59,937 bases of DNA from Rickettsia conorii (lineage in GTDB: Bacteria; Pseudomonadota; Alphaproteobacteria; Rickettsiales; Rickettsiaceae). The position numbers and the translations under genes were made by a program. The notes below the pieces were generated by a model. The model worked only from the letters and a program-made list of their open reading frames with translations, did not search any database and was not told the DNA's origin. Shown in pieces: positions 46,799-57,133 of the stretch; position 1 is the stretch's first letter; each line of letters opens with the position of its first letter. Location: NCBI GenBank assembly GCA_020726135.1, contig DYTE01000005.1, forward strand, positions 433 through 60,369. The letters run 5' to 3'.

Positions 46799-49312
46799 AT
46801 GACTAATTCAAAGATTCAACAATTGCAAAATTATATTTTTACTGAAAGTGAAGAAAAATGGCAAAAATTTTGGCAGGAAAATGCAATATATAAATATGAT
46901 GCAAATGAAATTCGAAGAAATAATTTTATTATAGATACTCCACCACCGACAGTTTCAGGGCAATTGCATATTGGTCATGTATATAGCTACACTCAAACAG
47001 ATTTTATTGCAAGATTTAATCGTATGAATGGTAAAAATATTTTTTATCCAATGGGTTTTGATGATAATGGTCTACCAACAGAACGTCTTGTTGAAAAGCA
47101 GAAACATATTAGAGCTCAAACAATGCTGAGAGATGAATTTGTAAAAATTTGTCAGGATGTTGTCGCAAAGGAAGAAGAAAAATTTTATGAATTATTTAAT
47201 AAAATAGGATTATCTGTAGATTGGAATTTAAAATATCAAACTATTAGTCCAATGTCTCAAACTATTTCTCAAATGTCTTTTTTAGATTTAGTAGATAAAG
47301 GTGAAATTTATAGAGATAATCAACCAGTATTGTGGGATATTGTTGATAAAACTGCTCTTGCTCAAGCTGATATTGAAGATAAAGAACAAGATACCATTAT
47401 GAATGAAATAATATTCACATCAAATGGTGAAAATCTTACAATTTCTACTACGAGACCAGAAATGTTGCCTGCTTGCGTATGTTTATTTTACCATCCAGAA
47501 GATAAACGCTATAAACATTTAAAAGGACAATATGCTATTACACCATTATTTGGAGTAAGCGTCCCAATATTAGAAGATTCTCTTGTATCGCAAGAAAAAG
47601 GCACTGGTCTTGTTATGTGCTGTACATTCGGAGATGCAACAGATTTATTATGGTTTAAAACCCATAAATTACCAATGAAAATTATTATCAATAAAGATGG
47701 AATTTTATCAAATATTTTGTTCGATGATAATTCTGTAGATTTAGATAAAGCATATAAATTTTCTAAAGAAATTGCTGGACTTAAAATTAAAGATGCTAGA
47801 AATAAAATTATTGAATTATTAAAAACAGAAAATTTATTAATTAAACAAACAAATATTGTTAACGTCGTCAAATGTGCAGAAAGATCCGGCTCTATAGTTG
47901 AAATTATAGCAGAAAATCAATGGTTTATACATACAATAAAACATAAAAAATCATTAAAAGAAAAATCTGCACAGATCAATTGGTATCCTTCTTATATGAA
48001 GATCAGACTTGATAATTGGATTGATGCAATAGCATGGGATTGGTGTATTTCAAGACAACGTTATTTTGGTGTTCCATTTCCAGTATGGTATTCTAAAAGA
48101 GAAGGAGAAATAGGTAAAGCACTCTTCGCAGATATAGATCAGTTACCAATTGATCCATTACGTGACTTGCCAAAAGGATATAGTAGAGATGAAGTTGAAG
48201 CTGATTTAGATGTCATGGATACTTGGGCCACAAGTAGTATATCTCCTCAATTAAATACATATTTTATATCAGATAAATATAATAAATCATGTTCTAATAA
48301 TTTATTCCCAATGGATTTACGTCCTCAAGCTCATGAAATAATAAGAACATGGTGTTTTTATACTTTATTAAAATCACATTTACATCAAAATAAATTACCT
48401 TGGTATAATATTATGATAAGTGGATGGTGCCTCGCACATGATCGCAGTAAAATGTCTAAATCTAAAAATAATGTTATTGTACCAGAAAATTTATTAAAAC
48501 AATATGGTTCAGATGTGTTACGTTACTGGGCATCCAACTCTAAACTTGGCTCAGATACTGCCTATAGTGAAGATGTAATGAAAAATGGCAAAAGACTTGT
48601 AAATAAAATTTGGAATGCATCAAAATTTATATCAATACATTTTCATAAATTAAATGATGAAGATAAAAATATTTCTATAGAAAGTATAGAAAATAAAGTT
48701 TCTCATCACTTAGATAGATGGCTTATTTATAAATTTTCAGAACTACTTAAAAATTTTAAAGCTGAAATGCAAATATATGAATATGCGAATGCAATGAATT
48801 TGCTAGAGAAATTTTTCTGGAATATATTTTGTGATAATTATTTAGAAATAGCGAAAGTTAGAACTTATAATGAAAATAGCAAATCTTATAGCGCAATTTT
48901 AACAAGTTACCATATAATGCATAATTTGTTACATTTATTTGCTCCATTTTTACCTCATATTACAGAGGAAATATATCAAATAATGTACTTAAATGAAACA
49001 AAAATAAGCATACATGCAAGAGCAAATAATTTTGATAATGATTATAGTATTTTTGAAAGTGCAAATAATGGTGAATGTGAAAAATTAATTGAAATATTAG
49101 ATTTAATTAGAAAATCAAAAGCAGAAAAAAATCTATCTATTAAAGCGCCTATTAAAATATTAGAAATATTAAGTAGCAAACTTAATGAAGATTTATACGA
49201 AGATTTAAAAAATGTTACGTCATCAAACCAATTATATTTTGTAGATAAATTTATTAATAATTATACTAATATAGATAATACTAATTTAAAACTTAATATA
49301 TTATATGAATGA
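46799..49312 (+). CDS. valS: valine--tRNA ligase
   Basis: 837 residues, class I. HIGH at residues 57-60 ([11 protein letters not shown]), an editing domain with [13 protein letters not shown], the [17 protein letters not shown] block, [10 protein letters not shown] and KMSKSKNN. The length and block order fit ValRS, on the short side, without the C-terminal coiled coil of many bacterial ValRS. It ends with ATGA overlapping the licD gene. Confidence 0.95.
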   Translation: MTNSKIQQLQNYIFTESEEKWQKFWQENAIYKYDANEIRRNNFIIDTPPPTVSGQLHIGHVYSYTQTDFIARFNRMNGKNIFYPMGFDDNGLPTERLVEKQKHIRAQTMLRDEFVKICQDVVAKEEEKFYELFNKIGLSVDWNLKYQTISPMSQTISQMSFLDLVDKGEIYRDNQPVLWDIVDKTALAQADIEDKEQDTIMNEIIFTSNGENLTISTTRPEMLPACVCLFYHPEDKRYKHLKGQYAITPLFGVSVPILEDSLVSQEKGTGLVMCCTFGDATDLLWFKTHKLPMKIIINKDGILSNILFDDNSVDLDKAYKFSKEIAGLKIKDARNKIIELLKTENLLIKQTNIVNVVKCAERSGSIVEIIAENQWFIHTIKHKKSLKEKSAQINWYPSYMKIRLDNWIDAIAWDWCISRQRYFGVPFPVWYSKREGEIGKALFADIDQLPIDPLRDLPKGYSRDEVEADLDVMDTWATSSISPQLNTYFISDKYNKSCSNNLFPMDLRPQAHEIIRTWCFYTLLKSHLHQNKLPWYNIMISGWCLAHDRSKMSKSKNNVIVPENLLKQYGSDVLRYWASNSKLGSDTAYSEDVMKNGKRLVNKIWNASKFISIHFHKLNDEDKNISIESIENKVSHHLDRWLIYKFSELLKNFKAEMQIYEYANAMNLLEKFFWNIFCDNYLEIAKVRTYNENSKSYSAILTSYHIMHNLLHLFAPFLPHITEEIYQIMYLNETKISIHARANNFDNDYSIFESANNGECEKLIEILDLIRKSKAEKNLSIKAPIKILEILSSKLNEDLYEDLKNVTSSNQLYFVDKFINNYTNIDNTNLKLNILYE

Positions 49313-50079
49313 TAAAAAATCACTATTCTTTTAGTAGAATATGTTCAATAATATTTGGAATATTTATAATAATTGCTGCTCTTTATTATGCTTACAATGA
49401 ATATTGGCCTCATCAATGTGTTTCTAAAGAAATGTCCAAGGAGGAATTTAACTCATATAAAATTAGTGAGAATAAAGCTTTAGCCTTATATCAATTAATG
49501 AGTGATGTTCATGAAATATTAGAAAAACATAAAATTACTTATTGGATTCACAGTGGCACTTTACTCGGTGCTGTAAGACATTCTGGGCTCATACCATTTG
49601 ATGATGATTTAGATATTAGTATGCTACATGAAGATGAAATTAAACTTCAAGATGCATTGGAAGAATTAAGAGTTTATGGATATCAAATACGTCATAGTAA
49701 AATATATGCTGTCTGTAAAAAACTTTCATGTCTAGACAATGCTTGTATAGATATTTTTATTACACATAATTATAATGATAAAATATTATATACAAATCTA
49801 GAAATCAGAAAAAAATTTCCAAATGATTATTTTTTTAAAGATGAAATATTTCCATTGAAAAAATATAAATTTGGAGAGTTAGAATTATATGGTCCTAATA
49901 ATGCCAACAATGCATTGGATAGACAATATCCAGAATGGAATAAATATATTATAATTCAACAACATCATACATATAGTAGTTGGATTTCAAAAAAAGTGAA
50001 AAAAACTAAATTTATTATATCACATGAATTATCACAACCAGCAATGCCCATAGGTCCTTTGTTAAAGGAAATAAAATGA
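49309..50079 (+). CDS. LicD-family (fukutin-like) phosphotransferase, membrane anchored
   Basis: 256 residues. An N-terminal membrane helix (residues 12-28) precedes the LicD nucleotidyltransferase domain: [30 protein letters not shown], containing the catalytic DDDLD. LicD proteins move phosphocholine or phosphosugars onto surface glycans. It sits between valS and holB with ATGA overlaps on both sides, so it is translated with them, an odd place for a surface-modification gene. Confidence 0.82.
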   Translation: MIKNHYSFSRICSIIFGIFIIIAALYYAYNEYWPHQCVSKEMSKEEFNSYKISENKALALYQLMSDVHEILEKHKITYWIHSGTLLGAVRHSGLIPFDDDLDISMLHEDEIKLQDALEELRVYGYQIRHSKIYAVCKKLSCLDNACIDIFITHNYNDKILYTNLEIRKKFPNDYFFKDEIFPLKKYKFGELELYGPNNANNALDRQYPEWNKYIIIQQHHTYSSWISKKVKKTKFIISHELSQPAMPIGPLLKEIK

Positions 50080-50849
50080 TAAAAGAATATTTAGAAAATC
50101 AATTTAAACAAAATAGACTTTCAAATGCAGTAATTATTAGTTCCAGTAATAGTTTACAAGCATTAGAAGAAGTAGAAGCTTTTGCAAAAAATAATTTATT
50201 TAACGGTAATATTACGCACGCAGATTATTTTGTAATTAAAAAAAATCATGAAGCAAAAAATATATCTATTGATCAAATACGTGTTTTACAAGAATTTTTA
50301 AATAAAACACCTATAATATATAATTATAAATTAGCAGTCATATGTGATGCTGATTTGATGACAGTCAATGCTTCAAATTCATGTTTAAAAATTTTAGAAG
50401 ATACAACCAAAAATACATATATAATATTAATGAGTAAAAATTCAAATAACTTATTAGCAACAATTCGTTCTAGATGTAATATATTTAAACATAATTTATA
50501 TGGTAATTATATTGAAGATGAACTATATAATGAAATTATAAGAATATTTGCAAGTGATGAGGAATTACTTAATTTTTTACTTAAATTTACAGAAAAAAAT
50601 CGAGATTTATGGTTAAATATAACAAATCATATATTATATTTATTTGTAAAATTTGTAAAAAAATCTGCAAATTTTAATGTTATATTGAACAAAGATGAAA
50701 TGATTATTTTTAATAAATTATCATCTAATAATGTTATGATGTTAAATCAAAGATTTTATGATATAAAAAATTTTTTAAAAGATACAATAGAATATGATTT
50801 AGATTTGAAATCTAGTTTTATTGTGATTAGTAAATTTCTAAAAAACTAA
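50076..50849 (+). CDS. holB: DNA polymerase III delta-prime subunit-like protein
   Basis: 257 residues. The clamp-loader AAA-like features are partial: SNAVIISSSNSLQALEEVEAF, ISIDQIRVLQEFLNKTPIIYNYKLAVICDADLMTVNASNSCLKILEDTTKNTYIILMS and RSRCNIF, which match delta-prime (I.VD..R.l......p......KV..Id.ae.mn..AaNALLK.LEEPp). No P-loop is visible at the start, as expected for delta-prime of reduced genomes. Shorter than the usual 300-330. Confidence 0.8.
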   Translation: MIKEYLENQFKQNRLSNAVIISSSNSLQALEEVEAFAKNNLFNGNITHADYFVIKKNHEAKNISIDQIRVLQEFLNKTPIIYNYKLAVICDADLMTVNASNSCLKILEDTTKNTYIILMSKNSNNLLATIRSRCNIFKHNLYGNYIEDELYNEIIRIFASDEELLNFLLKFTEKNRDLWLNITNHILYLFVKFVKKSANFNVILNKDEMIIFNKLSSNNVMMLNQRFYDIKNFLKDTIEYDLDLKSSFIVISKFLKN

Positions 50850-50865
50850 CTTAAGAGAGATTTTG

Positions 50866-52635
50866 ATGGGCCTATTAGATATAATTAAAGACAAAGCAAA
50901 CAAAGCATTGAATAAAACAAATGAACTAAAGAATCAAGCTACTAGTGCTATAAAAGAAAGTGGTGCAAAAGATAAATTTATTCAAGTTGCTGCTACTACA
51001 AAAGAATTTGCAATAGATGCAGCTGGTAAAGCATCAGATAAACTAACCGAGAGCAAGAAGGCTATAATAGATGATGTAAAAGGATTTACAGGAGAAGCAA
51101 TAACTAGAGTAAATAAACTGAAAGATCAGGTAGAAATTGCTGTAGAAAATTATGGATTAATAAATGATTTAAAAAACACGATAAGTAAAAATGATTATAT
51201 TATTAATGATAATGATGTAGCTCTAGAAGTTGAGTCTAGAGAGATATTAAACTCAACTGATAAAACAAATAAAATTAATGTAGGAATAGTTGATTTAGAT
51301 CAAGAAGAAACAGTAATTACATCTGCATTTTCAAATAAAAAACCAATTATTGTAAATCAAAGAGAAGTTGTAGAGAAAGCTAATATTACTGAACTCAATT
51401 TAAAAAATATAGCTATTGCTGATGTTCCAGATAATACAGAAATTGAAAATAAATATATAGAAGAAAAGCCTAATATTGAGCAAGAACAAGTAAAAACTGA
51501 TATTTTGAATCAAGTTCCTCATGAATTACAAGAGAAACCAAATGAAGTTCTTCAAGATAAAATTCAACTTCAAGATCAAGATCAAAAAAACATAAATATT
51601 CCAGTTAACGAAAAAGAAAAAACTAAAGAATTTGAGCTGCCTAATGAAAATCCAGAATTACAAAATATTAATGATACATTAAAGCTATCAAATATTGATA
51701 GTTCCAAAGTTCTAGATTTTGAACATGTAGATGAAAAATATATTATAAGTTCTGAAGAAGCATTAAGAGAAGATTTGAGTAATAATGAACAAATAGAATC
51801 AATAGACAAAGCTGAAAAATTTGATATATATAATGAAAATCAAGAATTACTCAATGATAATATTATAGAAAACGAAAAAAAGCTGAAAGCTGAAATAGCA
51901 GAGCAACGAAATTTATTAAAAGAAAAAAAACTAATATCTAAAAAGGCAACAATTGAAACAATAGAAATACCATTTTCTCAAGATTCTAAACATATCAAAG
52001 AATGTCTAATTGCTGTATTCCATGCTATTAAAGAAGATAAAAGAATAGAAACACTTAAAAATTTGAAAGAAGATGAAGTTATTACTCTAAAATTACATTC
52101 TTCTGATATAATTTTAGAAGAGCAAGATAAGAGAAAAATATTAGATCCTATAGAATTTCTTAAAGAATTTTCAAAAAATAGATTTGCAACAAGGGAATAT
52201 CCAGATCAAGAGTCAATATTCAATGATCTCTTGATCAAATTAACTAATGATTTAACTCAAAATAATGAAAAATCTTCTGAAGAAAGAGTTGATAAATATT
52301 TAAATAATGTAACTAAAATTTTAAAAGTTCAAGAACAGATTCCTGCTGATTTCAGCTTAAGTTTGATAAAAGAAAATAAAAATTATCAAAAACATAGAAT
52401 GGAATTAATTAAATCTGTTGATATGAAAGATAGTAATTCAATATTGACAATTCTTGGAAATTTATGTGAAACATTTGGTCTTACAAAAGCAAAAGAATTT
52501 TTTAACAATTTGGAAATACAAAATACAACAAAAGATATAGCAAGAAATACAAAAAAATTTATGACTTGTGCTCAAGCGCTTGGACCAGCTATTCATAATA
52601 AAGCTAATAGTTTTGAAATTTCTCAGCGGTCTTAG
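50866..52635 (+). CDS. candidate effector C: amphipathic-helix and coiled-coil protein
   Basis: 589 residues from ATG 50866 (a TTG one codon earlier is less likely; AAGAGAG precedes). Residues 1-110 form amphipathic helix repeats (KDKANKALNKTNELKN, FAIDAAGKASDKLTESKKA) resembling LEA/apolipoprotein-type lipid-binding helices. Residues 110-350 are acidic, Asn/Gln/Glu-rich and disordered. Residues about 360-570 form a helical domain, with LKLHSSDIILEEQDKRKILDPIEFLKEF, that is paralogous to the next gene. No signal peptide. Function unknown; a secreted or membrane-surface role is inferred. Confidence 0.72.
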   Translation: MGLLDIIKDKANKALNKTNELKNQATSAIKESGAKDKFIQVAATTKEFAIDAAGKASDKLTESKKAIIDDVKGFTGEAITRVNKLKDQVEIAVENYGLINDLKNTISKNDYIINDNDVALEVESREILNSTDKTNKINVGIVDLDQEETVITSAFSNKKPIIVNQREVVEKANITELNLKNIAIADVPDNTEIENKYIEEKPNIEQEQVKTDILNQVPHELQEKPNEVLQDKIQLQDQDQKNINIPVNEKEKTKEFELPNENPELQNINDTLKLSNIDSSKVLDFEHVDEKYIISSEEALREDLSNNEQIESIDKAEKFDIYNENQELLNDNIIENEKKLKAEIAEQRNLLKEKKLISKKATIETIEIPFSQDSKHIKECLIAVFHAIKEDKRIETLKNLKEDEVITLKLHSSDIILEEQDKRKILDPIEFLKEFSKNRFATREYPDQESIFNDLLIKLTNDLTQNNEKSSEERVDKYLNNVTKILKVQEQIPADFSLSLIKENKNYQKHRMELIKSVDMKDSNSILTILGNLCETFGLTKAKEFFNNLEIQNTTKDIARNTKKFMTCAQALGPAIHNKANSFEISQRS

Positions 52636-52672
52636 TAATTTATACTGAAATTAAAATTAATGGAGTAATATA

Positions 52673-53383
52673 ATGAAAGATATAGAAATAAAATTTGGTG
52701 AAGAGAGTCTTATAGGACAATATGTTGAAGCAACTAGTAAAGCTTTATTAAAAAATTGTAGAATAGAAAAAATAGAAAAAATAGATGTTGTTATAGGTAC
52801 ACCGCAAAAAATTACTATAAGACTTCATCAATCAGATTATGAAAAATATGATGAACTATTAGATCCAATGGAATTTCTTAAAAAAGAATGGAAAGAATAT
52901 GAAAATGATATGAGAGGAGAATTAAGATATCAAAATAAAAAATCTTTATTAAAAGATCTTACTGAAAAATTGACTGATAAATTAATTACTTCTTATTCAA
53001 AAACTCAAGATAAAAAAGACCAAGAAGACATAATAGATAATTATTTAGATACAATAAATATAGTTTATACAAGTGATTTAGTTGATAAAAAAGATCATTT
53101 GTCTGAAGAAGCTCAAAAAAAAATAAAAAACTATAGGGAAGAATTAATTAAAAATATTGATAAATCTCAAATTATAAAAATTATTGAAAAATTATTTAAA
53201 AGTTTAAATATTACAATATGTCAAGAATATTTTAAAAAATTAGAAAAACATAGAACAAAAACAGTAACTGATAAAATGAGAAAAAATTTAAATGAAGCTA
53301 ACAATAATAATCCACCTCCTATACCTAAGATCACTAATCTAGAACTATACAAAACAACTGGTATTCAACTTGGAATAATATGA
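52673..53383 (+). CDS. candidate effector D: paralogue of the effector C C-terminal domain
   Basis: 236 residues, 37 bases after the previous gene, good GGAGT before the ATG. It corresponds to the C-terminal domain of effector C without its N-terminal helices: IRLHQSDYEKYDELLDPMEFLKKEW aligns with LKLHSSD...ILDPIEFLKEF, and YREELIKNIDKSQ with HRMELIKSVDMKD. Thus a gene duplication yielded a short stand-alone version. The tail has a proline-rich NNNNPPPIPKI. It overlaps the next gene by 4 bases (ATGA). Confidence 0.72.
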   Translation: MKDIEIKFGEESLIGQYVEATSKALLKNCRIEKIEKIDVVIGTPQKITIRLHQSDYEKYDELLDPMEFLKKEWKEYENDMRGELRYQNKKSLLKDLTEKLTDKLITSYSKTQDKKDQEDIIDNYLDTINIVYTSDLVDKKDHLSEEAQKKIKNYREELIKNIDKSQIIKIIEKLFKSLNITICQEYFKKLEKHRTKTVTDKMRKNLNEANNNNPPPIPKITNLELYKTTGIQLGII

Positions 53384-54255
53384 GAATAATTTTAGAATCA
53401 TACTTTAATATAATAAAATTTTGGTTTATGGAGTTATTTTTATCTGTAATATCTGTAAAATTTTATAAAGACATATATAATTCATATAAAGGATATGGAA
53501 TAAGACATATATTTAATATATGTTTTATTTCTGGTGTAATATATTCCATCATTTTATTTGGTTATATGGATGGTTTTAGAAATTATTTTCTTAAAAATGA
53601 ATTGAATAAATATACTTTTATAATTGATTTTATATTAAAACAATTGCCAGAATTGAAATATGATGGGAATGTCATATCAACAGAATCATCAGATCAACCT
53701 ATATATTTATATGATCCAAATAACAGAAAAATCATTGCAATAGATACAGAAAATCAATTATCTTATAATGAAAAATTAAATATACCAGTTATTTTGACTA
53801 ATAAAAATATTATAATATCATTGATACAAAATGTAACAAAAGAACCTAAAGTTATTTCATTTGAATATAAATCTATATTCGGTTCAGTTGAGCAAATTAT
53901 AAATTTTGATTATATTAAAAAATGGGGTAATGTACTTTTCAGTTCAATGGATAAAAAATATATTTATGTTTTTATGCCAATAACAATAATGAGAATATTC
54001 ATATCTACATTATTTGAAAAATCTCCTATAATATTATTTATATTAATGATTACGACTATTTTTGGCCCACATCTAGGTTTTAAAAAAATCTCAAGATTAA
54101 TATTATTTAGTTCTAGCATGCCTGTGCTTTTATATCCTATATTTTCAATATTATGGCCATCTTTAGCTAATATTAATATTATTTTACAATTTATAACAAA
54201 TAGTTTAGCTCTTATAGCTATTATCCAAATTAATAATAATAAAATAAATAAATGA
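53380..54255 (+). CDS. membrane protein, DUF1189-like
   Basis: 291 residues with about five membrane helices: one near residues 44-61 and a C-terminal cluster (about 196-288), separated by a soluble loop of about 130 residues. The start FYKDIYNSYKGYGIRHIFNI and the loop DQPIYLYDPNNRKIIAIDTENQ fit the DUF1189 layout. No function is known. ATGA overlaps at both ends couple it to effector D and nusB. Confidence 0.6.
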   Translation: MRIILESYFNIIKFWFMELFLSVISVKFYKDIYNSYKGYGIRHIFNICFISGVIYSIILFGYMDGFRNYFLKNELNKYTFIIDFILKQLPELKYDGNVISTESSDQPIYLYDPNNRKIIAIDTENQLSYNEKLNIPVILTNKNIIISLIQNVTKEPKVISFEYKSIFGSVEQIINFDYIKKWGNVLFSSMDKKYIYVFMPITIMRIFISTLFEKSPIILFILMITTIFGPHLGFKKISRLILFSSSMPVLLYPIFSILWPSLANINIILQFITNSLALIAIIQINNNKINK

Positions 54256-54725
54256 ATAATAAAATAAATATTAAAACATTATCAAGAATAGCCGCTATAC
54301 AAGTTTTTCATCAACATATGATACAAAATATATCTATATTAGATCTGAAAATTCAAGTTAAAGATCTTTATAAAACAGGTGATTTAAATTCTGATGACAT
54401 GGATCATGAATTAATAAAGTTAAAATTGCATGATGATTTGTTTGAAACTTTAGTTACACAAACAGACAAAAATTTAATATTCATCAATGATATGATTATT
54501 AAATATTTAACAGATGAATGGAAAATTCAAGATCTAGAGCCATTAATGTTAGTTATATTACAACTTGCTATATGCGAGATGTTATATTGTGAATCTACTC
54601 CCAGAAAAGTAGTTATTAATGAATTTACAACTATAGCAAGTGAAATGTTGTCAAATAAGAAAGAAATAGGATTTATAAATTCTATATTGGATAATATTAA
54701 TTTAAATATCATAGAAAAAGTTTAA
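54252..54725 (+). CDS. nusB: transcription antitermination factor NusB
   Basis: 157 residues, all-helical. LSRIAAIQVFHQHMIQN at the start and LEPLMLVILQLAICEMLYCESTPRKVVINEFTTIASEM, with GFINSILDNI near the end, are the NusB core (R..A...L.......LR.A..EL......p..v.inE.v.lAk.....ks..FVNgvLd.i). It binds boxA RNA with NusE to allow rRNA antitermination. Confidence 0.92.
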   Translation: MNNKINIKTLSRIAAIQVFHQHMIQNISILDLKIQVKDLYKTGDLNSDDMDHELIKLKLHDDLFETLVTQTDKNLIFINDMIIKYLTDEWKIQDLEPLMLVILQLAICEMLYCESTPRKVVINEFTTIASEMLSNKKEIGFINSILDNINLNIIEKV

Positions 54726-54846
54726 TATATATCACAAAATTATATTAAATGATTATTTTTATATGAAATATATTGAAGAATCTATTTGTTATTGATAATT
54801 ATATTAAAGTACAATTTAAACAAATTATTTATGGTAATTATATTAT

Positions 54847-55494
54847 ATGGCATGGTCTAAAGAAGAAATGGCAAAGACTGCTTCTGATCTTGAATTAAAA
54901 AAGGGAATGTATGTAAATTTGGGGATAGGTATTCCAACATTAGTTGCAAACTATATTGATAAAAAGAAAAATGTTATATTGCAAGGAGAAAATGGAATTC
55001 TTGGAATGGGACCTTTCCCTAAGCGAGGAGAAGAAGATCCAGATTTATTAAATGCAAGTAAGCAAACTATAACTTCACTAGATTTTACCAGTTATTTTGA
55101 TAGTAGTGCATCATTTGCAATGATACGTGGAGGACATATTGATCTTGCAATTCTTGGAGCTATGCAAGTATCAAAAAATGGTGATATTGCAAATTGGACT
55201 GTACCTGGAAAGATGATCACTGGTATGGGTGGAGCAATGGATTTGGTGGCAAATGTTAAAAGAGTGATTGTTATGATGGAACATGTTTCAAAAAATGGAG
55301 CTCCTAAAATTTTAAATCATTGCACATTTCCTTTAACAGGTTCAGAAGTAGTTAGTAGAATCATTACTGATTTAGGTGTTTTTGATATTGATAATCATAA
55401 TATATATTTAGTTAAAAAACCAGAAGATGTGTCAATAGATGAAATTATTAGTAAAACAGAGGCTTTATTTGAATATAGACCTTTAACTATTTAA
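54847..55494 (+). CDS. scoB: 3-oxoacid CoA-transferase subunit B
   Basis: 215 residues, standard for subunit B. Catalytic glutamate E48 in LQGENGILGMGPFP, then SFAMIRGGHIDLAILGAMQVS and NHCTFPLTGSEVVSRIITDLGVF. It uses succinyl-CoA to activate acetoacetate. Its partner subunit A is not adjacent (nusB lies upstream), although the pair is normally together, so scoA must lie elsewhere or be lost. Confidence 0.94.
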   Translation: MAWSKEEMAKTASDLELKKGMYVNLGIGIPTLVANYIDKKKNVILQGENGILGMGPFPKRGEEDPDLLNASKQTITSLDFTSYFDSSASFAMIRGGHIDLAILGAMQVSKNGDIANWTVPGKMITGMGGAMDLVANVKRVIVMMEHVSKNGAPKILNHCTFPLTGSEVVSRIITDLGVFDIDNHNIYLVKKPEDVSIDEIISKTEALFEYRPLTI

Positions 55495-55797
55495 ATAATC
55501 ATGAACAATTAGTATGTAAAGTTTAGTTATTGCTAATAAGTGAAAAAAGTTATATAATGTCATTTCATGTTCCACTATATGAAATTTATGAATATTTAAG
55601 TTACTGTGAATGGAATATGGCCGTAATACCAGCTTTAGAAGTTAAACGCGCAATTGTATTCAAGTGATTAATCATAACATCACATGTAGCTCTGTATTTG
55701 TCTATTAGTAATAGCTTTTGTTCATTTTAATTTGAAGATCGGTATAATATAAAATTAAAAAAATAAATAATAATTTAATTATAGGTTATAAATTAAA
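55495..55797. other. 303-base gap with an orphan short ORF
   Basis: It lies between scoB and the helicase gene. The only coding-like signal is the 36-residue frame at 55557-55667; no RNA gene or repeat is recognised. Confidence 0.4.
55557..55667 (+). pseudogene. 36-residue orphan frame, possible gene remnant
   Basis: ATG 55557 to TGA 55667 codes MSFHVPLYEIYEYLSYCEWN then MAVIPALEVKRAIVFK. The composition looks protein-like and is less AT-rich than its surroundings, yet I know no match. It may be a decayed gene piece. Confidence 0.25.
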
Positions 55798-57120
55798 ATG
55801 AGAAGATTCAATTTACCAGATGAAATAATAGCAGCTCTTGAGGGAATAAATATAACTACTCCTACTGAAATTCAAGAAAAAACTATACCTATAGCATTAG
55901 ATGGAAAAGATGTATTAGCTTCAAGTCAAACAGGGTCTGGGAAAACATTTGCTTTCTTACTACCAATTATTCACTCTATTTTAAAGATTGAAGAACAACA
56001 AAAGACTGGAGAAAAAAACTTTAAAACAGAACCATTAGCTTTAATTTTGGTTCCTACTCGTGAACTTGCAACACAGGTTCGTGATACATTAATGAAATTA
56101 ACTAAAAAAGTAAGATTAACTTCTGCTTTATTGATTGGTGGTGAACCAATGCATAAACAACGTTTGCAATTAAGCCATAATACTAAAATTATTATAGGTA
56201 CACCAGGAAGAATAATTGACCATTTAGAACGTAAAAATCTGTCATTATCTAAAGTCAAAACATTAGTTCTAGATGAAATGGATAGAATGTTAAACATGGG
56301 AATGAAAGAACAGTTAGAAGAAATTAGTAAAGATCTTCCTAAAGAAAAGCAAGTATTAATGTTTTCAGCTACTATGCCTCCTTATATAATTGATTTATCA
56401 AGAAAATATATGGCTAATCCTGAGCGTATTTCTGTTGGTTCTACAACTCAAGTGTCAGATAAAATTTCACAAGAAACATTGCATATTGAAGAACATCTTA
56501 AGTTTTCTGAATTAATAAAACAAATTTCTGCGAGACAAGGTTCTATTATTATTTTTGTGAAAACAAAAAGAGGTGCTGATAAATTAGCTAGAATGTTAAC
56601 TTCTGAAGATCATAAATCAGAAAGTCTTCATGGTGATTTAAGTCAAAATAGAAGAGATAGAGTAATATTATCATTCCGTCGTTCTAATTATAGAATTTTA
56701 GTTGCAACAGATGTAGCAGCGCGTGGTCTTGATATACCGCATACTGAACATGTTATTAATTATGATTTACCAATGTGTGCTGAAGATTACTTACACAGAA
56801 TTGGCAGAACAGGTAGAGCTGGGGCAACTGGTAATGCATTATCTTTTGTTTCTAATGAAGATAGAATAAGATGGAAAGCAATTGATAGACTTATCAATAA
56901 AGGTGAAGGTTCAACTGGTGAAAATCCATATGAAAAAAAACCTGGTAGTGGTGGAAATAAAAGACGCTCATTTGGTAATAAATCAAATAGAAGTTTTGAT
57001 AGAACAAGTAAAAATGATGGTGATAACAAACATTCATCATTTAATGACAGAAAAAGATCTCCAAGAAAAACTTTTGGAAATGCTCCAACTGTAGTTTATC
57101 GTAGTAAAAAATCTGCATAA
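55798..57120 (+). CDS. DEAD-box family RNA helicase (DEMD variant), RhlE-like
   Basis: 440 residues. Q motif TPTEIQEKTIP, motif I SSQTGSGKT, Ia PTRELATQ, II DEMD (in place of DEAD), III SAT, V ATDVAARGLDIP and VI HRIGRTGRAG. The basic, Gly/Ser/Arg-rich C-terminal tail (RRSFGNKSNRSFDRTSKN, KRSPRKTFG) is an RNA-binding extension as in RhlE/SrmB-type helicases. Probably acts in ribosome assembly or mRNA turnover. Confidence 0.92.
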   Translation: MRRFNLPDEIIAALEGINITTPTEIQEKTIPIALDGKDVLASSQTGSGKTFAFLLPIIHSILKIEEQQKTGEKNFKTEPLALILVPTRELATQVRDTLMKLTKKVRLTSALLIGGEPMHKQRLQLSHNTKIIIGTPGRIIDHLERKNLSLSKVKTLVLDEMDRMLNMGMKEQLEEISKDLPKEKQVLMFSATMPPYIIDLSRKYMANPERISVGSTTQVSDKISQETLHIEEHLKFSELIKQISARQGSIIIFVKTKRGADKLARMLTSEDHKSESLHGDLSQNRRDRVILSFRRSNYRILVATDVAARGLDIPHTEHVINYDLPMCAEDYLHRIGRTGRAGATGNALSFVSNEDRIRWKAIDRLINKGEGSTGENPYEKKPGSGGNKRRSFGNKSNRSFDRTSKNDGDNKHSSFNDRKRSPRKTFGNAPTVVYRSKKSA

Positions 57121-57133
57121 TTTTGATTAGTGT

